A stretch of 64,000 nt of DNA from Linnemannia hyalina (GCA_019671135.1 JAHRHY010000017.1:1240001-1304000); one strand, 5' to 3'. Positions 1 through 12,853 are shown, counted from the first letter of the stretch. Made by a program: numbers and translations. Notes: generated by a model from the sequence alone, not told the origin.

Positions 1-1992
1 TGTCTGAAACTTCCTTTGTGCTGTCAGTAGACTCCCGACGCTGAGGTGTACCCCATGCTGAGGATGCGCTTCTTGTAGGTTGAAATTCTAAGCCTGATCC
101 GTTCTTTGGCTGTTGAGATTGCCCTGCCTGGGTGACCTTCCTGTGAACCCCAAGAACGGCACTGCCGATGGCGTTCGACGCAAAATCAAGTGTCGAAAAT
201 AATGCCTCCGCAGGTCGCAGCTATTAAAGGTCAGGACATGTGAAAATGTGAGAAACACCGGCCTCCATTGATAGTTTCAAACTACATGAGCATATAAGTC
301 ATGAACTTACATCAGAGGAGGGTCTCCGGTGAGAGGGCGAGTCCGCGTGAGGTGAATCGGTGGATTGCGGCACAGAAAGGTTGCTGGCGGTGCGAGAATC
401 TTGACCCGAAGAGAGACTGCCAGACCGAGGAGATCCAAACAAATTCTTCACGTCCCTGCCTGACTCTGCTAAATACTGGTTATCTCGACTTTGTGGGCGG
501 AAGCTATCCTGCTGACGATCCGCTTGCTGGGTCTGGAAACCAAAACCTGGCTTCTCCTGGGGGTTGTCCGAAGGTGGCGACATGGTTGGTTGTTTAACTG
601 CGGATGATGGCATCGTCGTTGGTTCAGCCTTATAGACAACCGCTTGACCATCCCAGTCATCGCCCCAGGCGTCATCATCACCCCAGGCGTCGGCCGAAGC
701 GTCAATAGCATCCTCGTTATATGCCAGCTTGCCCTGTGAGCGAGAGACGCCATTTTTGTTGACATCTGAGGTTGGCCGTGCCAGGGGTGGGCTGGGTTGC
801 CTTGGCGATTGGGTTGACTGCAACAGATCAGAGATGTCAAGCTTGCGGGGTTCGTTCTTCGACTGGGGAGAAGTACTCGTGTTGTTGCTAGGAGGTTGTT
901 GGTTGGGTTGCTGCTGTGGATGTTGTTGTTGCTGCTTTGTTGGCTGCTGCTTCTGGCGCTCCCGCTCATACTCGTATTGTGGATCGAGAGACTCGTACAC
1001 CTTGTCAATGTGCTCATTTGCCACGTTGCGGATACCCTGACCTGTGAAACGGAGGAATACAGGATTTTAGAATGTGAGGTTGATAGAGGGTGATGACATA
1101 TCAATTACATGCAGCCTTGCGCGATTCGCCACTCACCGATTGTATGGGCTTTGGAAACCACCACGTTGGGGTTCTCAATGACCTCGCTGACAGTGCTGAC
1201 AGCGGTGTTGATCCAGGAACCCAGAGATCCCCAGCCGTGGCCTGCCTCTTGCTGCTGCTTATTCCTTGCGGCTACAGAAGGATCGCTTGGCCTTGGCCCG
1301 CTTTGCTGCTGGTAAGGCGATTGGCTGGATCCAAAGTATTGTTGCTGTTGTTGCTGCTGGTGTTGTTGTTGCGGTCGAGGAGGTTGCTGTTGCTGTGTGC
1401 TTGAAAATGAGGGGGCCAATGGAGGTTTGGTCGACAACGAAGGTGAAGGAGGTTGAGAAGGGGGTCCTGGAGTTGAAAACTGTTTGGGATAACCCCGAGT
1501 TGAAGTAGGAGGCGACGTCGGTCTCTGTGGGTCGTCAAGTCGCTTTTGAGACAGGACACGCTCCTGCACGCGGGTTGGCGTTTGTGTTGGGGGAGTGTCG
1601 ATTGAAGCGTGGCGAGAAAGCACTGCGGGGCCAGCAGTTGCCGTCCTGTCTTTGAGTGACATGGTGTCCAGTCTAGGAGATGCGTCCGAATGCAGGTTGT
1701 TGTGGTGCGAGTGCGAGTTGATGGACGAGAGCGGTTCATGTTGCTGGGCTTGTTGTTGTTGTGGTGGTGAGGGTGAGGGTGATTGAGGTGTTGGTTGCAA
1801 AGGCACCGGTTGTTGTCTGACTGCAGCATGCTGAACCGGCTCCTGAACCGGAGCCAAGACCTTGGCAGCAGGAGTATTCAAGAGAGAGTCGCGTTCCAGT
1901 TCTTGTTCCTGCTCGCCCTCGGATGCGCTTTCAAAGTCGTCGTCAGAGTCGTCGTCATCGGACAGGACGGGTGGATGTGGGTCGGGAGTCAT
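1..1992 (-). CDS. Acidic, Gln/Pro/Ser-rich hypothetical protein (3' end beyond window)
   Basis: Exons on the minus strand are 1992-1137, 1041-311 and 220 to the left edge; introns have GT-AG ends and phase is kept. The start is the first ATG of the long frame. The protein opens with an acidic stretch (SDDDDSDDDFESASEGE), continues with long Gln/Pro/Ser tracts, and then has a conserved-looking segment GWGSLGSWINTAVSTVSEV running across the first junction into a charged helix (YESLDPQYEYERERQ). Repeated WGDD motifs follow, and the third exon encodes a hydrophobic stretch (LDFASNAIGSAVLGVHRKV). The WG-rich/amphipathic layout faintly recalls FAM114 or PRRC1-type membrane-associated proteins, but I do not recognise the family. 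Opposite-strand frames here are Leu/Cys-rich shadows of the Gln codons. The gene is divergent from the ubiquitin ligase at 2428. Sure of a gene, unsure of function. Confidence 0.7.
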
Positions 1993-2427
1993 TTTGTGCT
2001 TCAGCGTTGGAAGGGGAGGATGAAGGAGGAGAACGCAGTACGAAGGAATGTTTGTAAATTAGAAGGTGCCATGGTGTGTTCATAGTTCAATTGATGGAAT
2101 GGTCATGTGACTGTTTGCGATCAAATGAAGCGTCAAAGAGAAAGAAACGCCACCACTTTTTTGTTACGAGGAAGACAACGACGGTGGCAAAAACAACGCA
2201 CCCATCCTCTTCCTTCCTTTGACTCTTCTCACTCATTTCGCTCACACGGACAGGTTTACACGACCAGCAGCCAGGCTCAAGTCCCGCAAAGGGAAAAAAA
2301 ACATCATTCGCCACCAACGCAACAAAAGCAACCAACTGGCATCCTCATTCACCCAGGAAATCACCAGTCAGGAACTGCTTTATTACTCGCCAGAATCAAA
2401 CCTGCAACAAAAAGGACGACAGTCAAC

Positions 2428-5115
2428 ATGGACACGCTGGTGATGCTCTTTCCCTACCACAGTCGGACTCAACTGCAAGAGTATCTAGAAAAAGCCGGAG
2501 GAGCTGTGGAACAGGCTGTAGAAGCATTATTCGACGTGCCTGTACCAACCGCCCGTGCTTCAGCACCTTCAGCACCGTCACGTCAAGCCAGTGTCCAAGT
2601 CTTTCACCAGTCAAACCCACATACCCACGCCCACACCAATACCGTCAAGCGACAAAAGCAGGCACCCGCTTCCACTTCAAATGGAGTAGTAGACCTGACC
2701 TGGTCTGACGAGGACGATAATGATCTCAACAAGTGCTGTGACAAAGGGCTATCCCTACAAACATCAAAGGCGGCTATCGTAATTGAGGACGACACCTTTG
2801 ACTTTGACGACTTTCCTCGCCCAGATCCTTCGACATCCAGCGCAAGAGGTTCTAACATGCCGAGCTTTGAAGACTTTCATCAGCAGGAGCAAAAGCGACT
2901 CGAGGACAAGCGACTCAAGGAGCTGCAGCTGGAGGAACAGCGAAAGGCTCTTGTTGACAACTTTGTGTCGCATGCTCAAGTCATGTTTGAAAACATCTCC
3001 ACCCCATACCTCGAACGCCTGATTGTGGAGAACCGGCCCAGAATCTCATCAGACGAAGAGCTTATCGACACTTGCATTGAAACTATCTTCAAAACTAACG
3101 GCAAGTACCCCAAAGCCAAGAGAAAACGGAGTGAGGAGGGCGGCGAGGGAGAGGATGATGATGGCGACTCCTCGGGGTCAGAAGAGGATTTTGGACTAGG
3201 AGGAGGTGGTGGCCATCAAGGATCTAGCACAAGTCAGTTGAATCCCCGTGCCAAGAGGGACTTTAACGAATACGCTGTTCAGATGGGCGCGCAATATATG
3301 CTGGACTCGTAAGTGTGCTTTGTCTCTCACTCGAACCACTGTGTCCTCTCGATATTATATTGTGCACGATCTGGCATGAACATATATTTACACATTACCT
3401 TATAGCGCGGGTCAGTTATTTCAGGACTTTCCAACGTTATCAGCGACGTCAATCAGAGCAGTGCTGGGCAAATTTCGGTATCACTACGCGCCGGCGTTCG
3501 AGTATATCAGCAGCCTCATGACCGAACTCCAAAATCCAGGAAAGGGCAAGAAGAATAGCACTAACGCGAGCGACGTTAGGCTGACTGAGGTCAAAAAGCC
3601 GCGGAAAGCCAGATCCCCCGTCCCTCTCAACACTTTGGATCCAGACTTCCGGAGGGAGCTTTTGTGGGTGAGAGCTAAGATCGGTAAGTCATTTGGCTGA
3701 CCATGAGGACACGTATGGCTGTTTCCATCATTACGAGTCTCACCTCTTAACGTGCTACTTTCAACTTAACTTATCTTTAGAGAAAGAACAAGCAGAGATC
3801 AACGATGCCTTGGCTGAAGAGGAGAACTTGAGGGTTCATACCGAAAACAACAACTTGAAGGAGTGGTAAGGCGCTTCCTTTGCTGCAAAAGATTTTATTC
3901 ATAATGTTGTAGCATGTATTGGTGATGCGCTGCGCTAATGTTTTACATGTCTCATATCTTCTTTGTGAATAACGTAGTGGATGCTGCTTTGACGACGTGC
4001 CTGCGAACAGGATAGCAATGTGTGAAGAAGGGCATATCTTTTGTCTGAGCTGTTCACGACGCGGCGCTGAAGTTGAGCTTGGATATAGACGAACGGTCCT
4101 CAAGTGTATGACAGGTGGATGCACGGCGGTCTTCCCAGATTCAGAGGCAGTGCTATTCCTGGCCAAGCCTGTTTTTGAGGGTCTTTTGCGAGCGCGACAG
4201 CAGAGCGAGCTAAAGATGGTAAAAGCGAGATGAAGGCATTGATCGGGGGTCCCTTATATGAATGGCAAGAGAGCGTGTCGGCTAACCGAGTCTATAACTT
4301 TGCATGCGTTTTAGGCTGGTCTGGATTCGCTGGTGGAGTGTCCTTTCTGTTCGTATGCGGCGATTGTAGAGAATGACGAGGACAAGGAGTTTCGGTGCCA
4401 AGGACCAAAGTGTCGAAAAGTGTCGTGTCGGTTCTGTAAAGCGCTTACTCACATCCCTCTTTCATGCGAAGGTGAGTCGCTTTGCTTGTCTTTTTGGTGC
4501 CAGGCACGTTCTTTCCAAATGTTTGTATCTGTATCTCACTCATGTTTGATTTGTGGCTTTAGAATACCGCAAGGAACTGGAGAAGAATAACGTTTTGAGT
4601 GTCCAACACAAGGTCGAGGAGGAAATGTCGCAGGCATTGATTCGCGAATGTCCGAAGTGCAAGTCGCGCTTCTTCAAGACGGAAGGTATGTGGTTGCGGA
4701 GCAAATTATTTGTCTTTTGATCATGATCTATGTGTACGAGCATGTCAATTCAGTTATCTAACGCCTTCCTTGATGTCTGTAGGTTGCAATAAGATGACAT
4801 GTCCTCAGTGCCACACGCGTATGTGCTATGTCTGCAAGATTCAGATTAAGGACTATTCTCATTTCGACCAGTCGCCAGCAGGACAACCAGCCAAGAAAAA
4901 GAACCGTAAGTCAGCTCGCTTTTGGTTGATCACCAGTTGACGATACACTTGTTAATGTGTGTTCTTTTATTCTTTCAATAGTGTGCCGATTGTGGGAGGA
5001 CACGATTCAGAGAAACAACGACGAGGTCAAGGCAGCGGCACAAAAGACGTTACAGGAGCTGCAAACGCAGGATCCCAACTTGGCAGCCCAAGTCCGTCTG
5101 GACATCCCAAAGTGA
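2428..5115 (+). CDS. RNF216/Triad3-like RBR E3 ubiquitin ligase
   Basis: Exons 2428-3308, 3406-3683, 3781-3865, 3978-4218, 4315-4471, 4563-4685, 4783-4905 and 4982-5115 join in phase to a 673-residue protein. It would transfer ubiquitin through a RING-between-RING relay. The N-terminus (MDTLVMLFPYHSRTQLQEYL) looks like a CUE/UBA-type helix bundle. Acidic SUMO-interaction-like patches (VVDLTWSDEDD, AIVIEDD) and a charged coiled coil follow. The C-terminal third carries RING1 (CGCCFDDVP...CEEGHIFC), the in-between RING (CPFCSYAAIV...CRFC) and RING2, with the candidate catalytic cysteine in GCNKMTCPQC and then CYVCK. The order and spacing match the RNF216 family rather than parkin/HOIP. An upstream in-frame ATG at 2107 would add 107 low-complexity residues; I chose 2428 because the conserved helix begins there. 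The third to eighth exons are short, typical for this genome. Confidence 0.9.
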
Positions 5116-6416
5116 TGCAGCTTCTGTCAGATTATACTGGGCATATCTGCGGACAACAAAGGGAAGCAAGAGATGAAAGCAACCTTGTACCATATTCTCG
5201 TTTTCTTTACTTTCTTCTCTTCTCGCTCCACTTTTGGCTCTACGTACTTTGTGTCTTTCGTCCATGTTTCTCTCAGGTCTATCCCTACCTTCCCCCCTTA
5301 GTCCCCTTCTGTCCTTTTCAACCCTCCTTCCTTCCCTGACCTGCTCCCGCCTGCATTATGTCTTTCTTTCTCACCCCTTTCTTTCTTTCATTCATGACTG
5401 GCATCATAGTCCTTTCCTTCCTCCCTTCTTCGATCTCTTTCATCTCATGCCATGTTATTTCAACAGCAAAGGCGTGTTCTCCCACTCTCCTTTCACCCTT
5501 CCTTTTGCATTTCAATTGAATAAAAAGAGAAAAAAAAATGTCGGCAGATACCATCTGATTACCACCACGGGATAGGCCTGGCTAAGGCTCCAAAACAGGT
5601 GTAAACTCGGTCCAATCTGCCCTTCTTTTTCACCTTTTGCTCGAGAGGATAAGATAGCAACATCCAATGTATCGCGTAAAGAAGATCTTTCGATCCAAGC
5701 GATACACATAGAGTGGGACTATTTCATCTCTCGGAGAAGCGTGATAAAATGAAGTTGTATGTGTGGTTTGATGTCACCCTGTAAAGAGACCTACTTGAAC
5801 TACTCTGTCATTGAACCAAAGCAATGCCTCCTCTAGGTTCTAGGGGTGGGCTTCTTTATGTTTCGACAGGCATCACCCAGGCCGGGTTGTTGTGTTGTGT
5901 TTTGGTGATCAACAACAAAAGAGAAATGAACAAAAAAAAAGGGAAAAAAAATATACCTTGTTATTCTTCGACTCCAAATATGGCGCACAAAAACTCGCCA
6001 AGGGTGCCCAGCCACCCAGCCACCCGCGCTCTCTCCCTCCTTTGATTTCTCACTCACTCACTAGTCACTGCCAATAAACCTTCTGGCAAACCCAAACCAC
6101 GCTTCCTCAGCGAGATGGATCGGCGGAGTGCGCAGGCTGGCAGGTGGCACCGTGGCAGGTGGCGAGAGAGCGCAATTGTGCAAGAAAGACATGGAGATAG
6201 GGGTAGAGAAAACCCTATTGCTCCTCGCACACTCGCACAAAAAACTTGTTTGTGTCACTCTTCTTTTTCAATTGCTCTTCTTCTTCTTCTTCTTCTTCTT
6301 CTCCCTCTCTTGCCTGATCACATCTCTCATTCACTTCTCGCTTTCATTCATTCCCTTCTTCAATCACCCACTGCACAGCGCACAATAAAGCATACACCAT
6401 ATACATATCATAGGCT
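5116..6416. other. Intergenic: RNF216-like 3' region and MFS promoter
   Basis: No credible gene is seen. The left part is strongly C/T-rich (5,190-5,520). A (CTT)n microsatellite lies at about 6,270-6,302, and pyrimidine-rich sequence continues to just before the transporter ATG. Such tracts precede several genes in this window and probably belong to the promoter/5' UTR. Confidence 0.6.
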
Positions 6417-8442
6417 ATGGATGACCCAGTCGCAGTAGCCCACGCACAAGAATCAACGCCCTTGTTGAGAGGAGATATCAACACCACCACCAACAACAAC
6501 AACGACAGGAGACAGGGGACGAGTCATGACGACGACGACGGCGATACCCCCAATTGGTATTGGCCATGGCCTGCAGCTTACTGGGCAGCAATCCCCGTCA
6601 TCTTCCTTGCTGGTTTAGCCGTTGGTCCCGCTATGGCCATGACTCCCCCCTTGGTCAAGTTCCTCTTCTGTGAGCGAGGCATCCCAGATCTCTTCAAGGA
6701 CAAGAACAGAGACCATCTCCTCCTTCTTTCAAGCGATGAGAAGGACTGCGACTCGTCAGAGTACAGTGCTGCCATTGCCAAGTTTATAGGCGTCTTTGCT
6801 TCTCTCACCTCCGTTCTTGGTAAACATCGATCTTCCTCCTCTTCCCTTCTTTTTTTTTTCTTTCTTCCCTTTCCAACGAATGAAGGATAACATATCATCC
6901 TTTTACTATTGCATCGCAACTGCTTGCTGCACATGCGCATACCAATGTTAAAGTGTCGTCTCTTTAACGTTTTTGTTGCAATTGATCCACGTATCTAGTC
7001 ACCCTCACTGTTCGGTACTGGAGTTCGCTGAGCGACAGGATTGGGCGCAAAAAGACCATGCTGGTTTGGGCTGTTGGTACAACCGTGGCACATACCTTCC
7101 CCCTGATGGTCTACTACAACAAGGGCATGAGTCTCTACGTTCTCTGGGTTGGTGGTATGATCGAGGGTTCTGCGGGCTCGATCCTATGCCTCATTGCTCT
7201 GGTGCATTCGTATGCGGCTGATGTCTCGAGCCCCGAGAAGCGCACCGTTGTCTTTGGACGCATGATTGCTGGATGGTACGCAGGTCTTGGAGTCGGGTAC
7301 GTCTTTTTCTCATGTGCCGTTGGGCGATAAGTAGTAGAAAATATTGCTTCGCATTTCACTTTTTGCTAACCAACAATATTGTGTTTCATGGAAATAGATC
7401 TGCGGTTGGAGGACTGGTTGCGAAAAAGTTTGGAATGATAGCGGTGTTCTGGATGCTGCCCATTATCGCATTCATCGACGTTCTGTATGTGTTGATGATC
7501 CCCGAGTCCCTGACAGTCGCCAAACTTGCAGGAAACAACCAACCCACGATGACCAACTCACAGAGCCAGGCGACCTTGATTGACATCGATAGTAGCAACT
7601 CTGTAGGACCCAACAACAAATCCTCACTCCAACCCATCAAACCAGCTACCACCCCTCACCACCAAACGTGGGTCGACCGTGTCATTCGATCGTGTGTGCC
7701 CGAGCAACTGCCCCACCGCCTGGGTGGCAAGTACAGTATCGTTGTATTGATGATCACTTGCTTCTTTACCCTCATGTCGGTCATGGGAGCCATGTATCAG
7801 TCGCAGGTCTACCTGCTCTATATGTTCAAGTGGACAGGACCTGAACTGAGCTACGTGGGCGCCATCCAAGGATTGAGTCGACTGGTCTCGCTGACAGTTT
7901 TGTTGCCCCTCATCAAGAAGCTTGCACCCTCAAGAGCAAAGACCAACCCTGCTCTTGGAATCAAGTTTGACCTCAAAGTTATGATCATGGGCTTGTGGCT
8001 TGAGGCCGTGACCATGCTCATCTACGCTGTCGCCCCCATTGGCGAATACTTTTACGTTGGTATGTAACCACACATGTTTCTGAGCAAATCATGGAGACGC
8101 AAGAGATGAGGTTACTAATCCTCCTCTTTCTTTTTTTTGCAAAAACTATGTGTAGGTGGCGTTACGGGAGCTATCGGATCGTTGTTCTTCCCAGCAACCC
8201 GTGGGATCCTCTCCCAGTCAGTGGCACCAGAGATGCTTGGAAAGACCTTGGGCACATTGGCGACATTCGAGTCATTGGCAGCCGTGATTGCACCATCGTT
8301 GTATGCCTGGATCTATGCCCTCACGTTGAAGACCTACCCTTCACTCGTGTTTTATGTGGCCGCTGGCGTCATCATGCTCGCCTCTGGATTGGCCATCTCT
8401 GTTGCCGTTGCGCATAGAAACGAGATGAAGCGTCGTGCCTAA
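6417..8442 (+). CDS. Major facilitator superfamily transporter
   Basis: Exons 6417-6819, 6999-7296, 7398-8059 and 8156-8442 join in phase to 549 residues. The protein is a multi-pass membrane carrier. A hydrophilic Asn/Asp-rich N-tail is followed by the first membrane helix (PAAYWAAIPVIFLAGLAVG). The MFS signature loop is SLSDRIGRKKTM between helices 2 and 3. A long hydrophilic central loop (Thr/Asn/Ser-rich) separates the two six-helix halves, and the second half ends in a short basic tail (RNEMKRRA). The DRxGRKK motif and layout fit drug/H+ antiporter or SLC46-like carriers; the substrate cannot be read from the sequence. The 3' end converges on the Mpv17-like gene 264 bp away. Confidence 0.88.
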
Positions 8443-8706
8443 TGTCGATTCTAATACCGTTTGGATACCCTTTCAACAAATAGAAGCAATTTGTATTAAA
8501 ACCCGGTGTATATATATATCTACGTGGCAATGACTGGTGCAGCAGCTCTAGAGTGTTCCGTCAGGTTTTGTTTGTCCATCTGTTGACCTCTTGTGTTCAT
8601 CAGGCTAATTATGTTTGGCAATTGAAGTAGAGCGAAAGGTGTGAGAACAGGTTACAATTCACTAGGTGTATGAAGTTTGGAGGAATGTTATACAAAAACA
8701 ATGATA

Positions 8707-9798
8707 TTACCTCAGGTAGGCGTTCCATGCGATCCCTACGACGCTGACAAAGGGTAGGCGCAATTGAAGAGGCATGACACTAAACATGATTCGGAGGACA
8801 TGATAAAATGGATGAGAGGAGAGAAGATTTTGTTAGCATGCACTTGCTTTGATTTCGTCATTACTACGCCCAGATTTGGGTTTTTCTTGTTGGAATTACC
8901 TGAAGTTTACGAGCTGGACCATGGGCCAGACTAGGTAGTTGGCTTGCAGTGTAGGAATAAATGTCTACGTGCAGAAAAAGAATGGTGGTAATGTTAGACA
9001 AGTGTATTTAGCATGCGGCTCAGCATGTCACCAAAGTTTTTTTTTTTTTCGAGAAACAAAGCATACGTTGTTCAGCTTATCCTTGATCTGCTGGAGACTT
9101 CCACCCTCAAGAACAGTGAGTCCAGTAAAGAGCATCGCAAGTCCAATGGGCGCAAAAATGACCTGGTCGGCAATCACTCGCTTCACCACTGGCTTCAAAG
9201 TATGCATAACCTTGGCAGCCGCTTGCTGGTTCTGCTTGTTGCTGACAGCCTGGGCAGCTATGGGGAAGTTCTTGTCGAGGACAGTGTACCAGGTGTGGAT
9301 AATGGGCGCGACCGAAAAGTTGTAAAACATGAACCGTCCTGTTCTCGCAAAATCCTGTGCAGGGGGGATCGTCTGTTGTTGCTTGTTGTGGCCAAGATCT
9401 GATTGTGAGAGTTGGTTCTCGATCTGTTGTTTCCCTTGGTGGACCAGCTCTTGCCCCTGATAAACGACTTGTCCTCCTTTCTCCTTGATATTTTCGAGTG
9501 TTGCCGAGGCGGTCGAGTCGACGCTGGTATCATTGTTGACGGTTTGGTCGATTTTGTGGGCGAGCTCTGTGGCACCCTCTTGGACGTTGGTGCTGATGTT
9601 GTCGACTGTCTCGTCGATCTTGTGCGAAACCTCTGCTAGTGTTGTTGCAGCTGGTGTTGTCGAAGGGGTGAGGTACTTTTGGGTGAGGGTGTCCGAGATT
9701 CCGGCGAGGAAGGCGTTGGTAACACAAATGGTCAGGATGGGGTGTGCCTGGTAGCGGCGGTTGTAGAATGCATATGCTGGCTTGAGGATCAAAGCCAT
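8707..9798 (-). CDS. Mpv17/PMP22 family membrane protein with long internal insert
   Basis: Exons 9798-9067, 8964-8900 and 8779-8707 join in phase to 289 residues. Family members (Mpv17, PXMP2, yeast Sym1) are small four-helix proteins of mitochondrial or peroxisomal membranes. The N-terminus (YNRRYQAHPILTICVTNAFLAGISD) and the C-terminal block (NYLVWPMVQLVNF, then GIAWNAYL) are clear family signatures. About 100 residues of charged, helix-forming, low-complexity sequence (repeats of KIDETVDN/KIDQTVNN type) separate helix 1 from helix 2, so the protein is much longer than the usual 170-200 residues. The insert is encoded without an intron. Stop TAA follows CTGAGG directly. Confidence 0.88.
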
Positions 9799-10843
9799 TG
9801 TTGAAATAGGAGAGAGGAATGCAAGGGTAGAGAAGAGAGGGGAAGTGTGTGTGTGTGTGAAAGAGACAGTCGTTGGGATTATGGGAGGTGAGAAAGGGGG
9901 GGACGTTTAATAACGACTGGGACAGTGGGCATTTTAAATTTCTTACAAAAGGGCTGCTTGCCTGTTCAGCTGCTTGAAGAGATGAGTGGAGTCGGTGTCA
10001 TGATGATAGGAATGACGATTCAAAGATAAGACAAAAAGACACACGTACAGTGCGACTACAAACGTAATTTATGGAAACAGACGGATGCCAATGATTCAAC
10101 ACAGCATCATTACGTCCCACGGACCACGTATCTATGGCCCATGGCATGGCACTCATGCAGCCGACTTTTTCTATTTTTACTCCCAGGGTAGAATGGGTAG
10201 AAAGTGGCGCTAAAAAGAAAGAGGCGTAGCCCGATCTGGAGATGCTATCCCACTGATCAGTCAGAGCCTGCACATGTAGCTTATTGGTCTTAGACTTGAC
10301 GCTTGAAGAAGTGTCTTGCAGTAGCAAGAAGTAGGCCTGGATGGGGATGGAGACGGAGAGTGACAGCATGTCGTTCTGCATTCTGGTTCCGATTGATATT
10401 GTTCTATCTGGTTATGAATCAATGGATATTAATGCCCTTCTTGTTCATAGCCGAAGATCAAAATCAAACAACCGCCGTTGGCCTCTTTCATGCCCATCTA
10501 CTGGTGCAACAGCTGTGCGTGCTATTTTTTTATTTTTTTACTCGTTTGCTTTTGTCGTTCTCACTCTTTTCTCCAACCTCCCACACAGCCCTATCATCGC
10601 CCCCCTGTCCAGGCCCCTCTCTCTCCCTGACTTTATTCTTAGCCTTTTTTAATATCCTTATTCCTTTACTATTCTCTTCCTTCCGCCTTTATTCACCCAC
10701 TCCTTCCCCCTCCACTCCCTACTACATAGACAATCCTCCTCTTTCCTCTCGCCTTTCCTCTCTCCCCTTTCTCCTACACACACTCATACCTCCTTCCGCC
10801 ACAAGCGAATGCAGCAACGACAACAACCATAATAGCAACCCTA
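9799..10843. other. Divergent intergenic region
   Basis: This 1.05 kb lies between the divergent Mpv17-like and fucosyltransferase-like genes and should hold both promoters. A (GT)n run sits at about 9848, and a long C/T-rich tract covers about 10,530-10,800 ahead of the + strand ATG. No coding signal was found. Confidence 0.55.
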
Positions 10844-12463
10844 ATGAATCAAACATGCAGACAGCTGGCCATCGTGGCCGCCCTAGGATCCTTTGTTAGT
10901 GTCCTTTTCATCCTCTACACTGTCCGCCACCAAACACTCGACGGCCTCCTCAACCAATACGCACCTTCTCCTTCCACCTCCTCCAATAATAACCGCACCA
11001 CCAACACCACTCAACCATTTACACCAAAGGTCAACGTCCCCAAGAGTGAATGGGACCCAGAACAAAAGTACCTCGTCTACCTCCCGTTCGAGGGAATCTC
11101 CAACCAGTTCTACTCCTTCCAGAATGCCGCCACCATGGCCAAGCGTCTCAACCGCACCCTTGTCGTCCCTCCCATCACCTCCAACCGACATGATCGTCTG
11201 GGCACCAACCAACCCTGGAGCCACTACATGGATCTCGAACACATGGCCTCTCACTCTGGAATCAAGGTCGTCGAATGGCACAACATCAAGACGATCGACG
11301 CCGAGTCCCGCAAGGCCATGGAAGGGGGTTCAAGAGTCAACTTTCCGGAACCCTGGAAGGCCCGGGCGGAACGGTTTCCCTGCCAAGTGATCCGGAATTA
11401 TGGACACGACTACTTTGTTGGCGAGGAGGACTCGATCGGCGCCGACTTTGCATACCAGTATCTTCTGAACCTGGACCCAATCCCCGTTCCAGGGTTCGGA
11501 CCCACCGACACAGTGACCTATGTTCAGGATATCTTGGACGCCAACCAAAACTCGACCGAGAATGTCATCTGCTTTACCTTCACCTTCACTGCCCAGTTTC
11601 AACGCAACAAGAACCGATGGGATATTGGATGGGAGGAAGCAGGAAAATACCTCCGGTTCTTACCCAGGTTCGCCTCCTATGTCGAGGACTTGATCGCCTA
11701 CCGGTTCGGACTCTTGGAGGATTTACATATCCACCCACACCCGCCTCTGGATCTCGGAAACTCTATCCTCGACAAGGGCGACTCGTCTGAGACCTTTTTG
11801 TCCAGGAAGCCCGACTTTCCAGAATACATCGCCATCCACTTGCGACGTGGAGACATCGAAGCCAAATGCGTCAACCAACCCAAGGGCGACTGCATCGTCC
11901 CCCTCTCAGAGTACAAGAGCCATGTCGACGCCATCCTCGCCACCATCCCCAAGGACAAGACCCCACCCAACGTAGTCCTCGTCTCAGACACACAATCGGC
12001 AGAGGAAAAGGCAAACATCGACGGCTACGGATGGTACCGTCTCGATCACTCAATTGACGAAAATCTGGTCGATGCCTCCAAGGTTCTCGGCCCCTTCAGC
12101 CCAGCTCTCATCGACTCTGCAGTCCTGACAGGACGAGGCGCACGCTGGGTCATTGGAAGTCGTCGTTCGACCATGTCCTGGCTGGCCGCCATGCGCATCA
12201 CAAGCTGGAACAACATGACTATTATATACCCAATGCAGACTGCTCAAGAGGAGGCCCAGGAAAAGGCCACAGGATTCAATGCTTCTGCGCCCCTCAACCT
12301 TGCAGCAGGCACTCGTTCAAATCGTCGCTCCACGGAATCTCCCTATCGCAGCAAGAGGCGGTACTATAGTGGTGGTGACGGCGAGGAGGAAGAGGACTAT
12401 GTATTTACTTGGGATAGACACGAACATCATTATTTCCAAATGGCCGGACCCTCTTATAAATAA
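10844..12463 (+). CDS. GDP-fucose protein O-fucosyltransferase-like Golgi enzyme
   Basis: This is an uninterrupted 539-residue frame, unusual among its intron-rich neighbours. A type II signal anchor lies at residues 9-26 (IVAALGSFVSVLFILYTV), followed by a Ser/Asn/Thr-rich stem. The catalytic part has YLPFEGISNQFYSFQNAA near the start, matching the substrate-binding GG(L/I)xNQ region of O-fucosyltransferases. It also has YIAIHLRRGDIEAKC, the conserved HxRRGD motif of the GDP-fucose site, and GRGARWVIGSRRSTMSW near the end, like the third family motif. The predicted role is glycosyl transfer in the Golgi; fucose as donor is inferred from family. An acidic EEEEDY stretch and His-rich tail close the protein. 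The 3' end converges on Mre11 (141 bp gap). Confidence 0.88.
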   Translation: MNQTCRQLAIVAALGSFVSVLFILYTVRHQTLDGLLNQYAPSPSTSSNNNRTTNTTQPFTPKVNVPKSEWDPEQKYLVYLPFEGISNQFYSFQNAATMAKRLNRTLVVPPITSNRHDRLGTNQPWSHYMDLEHMASHSGIKVVEWHNIKTIDAESRKAMEGGSRVNFPEPWKARAERFPCQVIRNYGHDYFVGEEDSIGADFAYQYLLNLDPIPVPGFGPTDTVTYVQDILDANQNSTENVICFTFTFTAQFQRNKNRWDIGWEEAGKYLRFLPRFASYVEDLIAYRFGLLEDLHIHPHPPLDLGNSILDKGDSSETFLSRKPDFPEYIAIHLRRGDIEAKCVNQPKGDCIVPLSEYKSHVDAILATIPKDKTPPNVVLVSDTQSAEEKANIDGYGWYRLDHSIDENLVDASKVLGPFSPALIDSAVLTGRGARWVIGSRRSTMSWLAAMRITSWNNMTIIYPMQTAQEEAQEKATGFNASAPLNLAAGTRSNRRSTESPYRSKRRYYSGGDGEEEEDYVFTWDRHEHHYFQMAGPSYK

Positions 12464-12604
12464 ATATTTTAAAACGCTTTTCTTTATTCTTGCTTTTTTT
12501 TCTCAGAGTGTTTGTAGATCGTCGGTACGTCTCATACTCCGTTCCACACCCAGAAGAATCGGACAAGAGCAAAAAACAAAAAAAAAAACAGTTGTCGAGA
12601 ATGA

Positions 12605-12809
12605 TTAGAAGAGTCTCTTCTTACGACTTCCAATCGACGCGACAAGACGCGACGGTGCTTGGCTGGATCCTTGGCTGCTAATCTGGCTTGCATTCTGTAC
12701 TCCTGCTCGTCCCTTTGGTGCCGGTGCAGCTCGTGTACTCGCGCTTGTGCCTTGATCTTGAACAGCCGCTGCCGCCGCCGCCGCTGCTGCTGCAGCTGAA
12801 GTCTTTTTT

Positions 12810-12853
<44 letters not shown>

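Noticed and set aside
301..1404. Leu/Cys-rich plus-strand frames
   Set aside because: They are antisense shadows of Gln/Pro codons of the spliced minus-strand gene.
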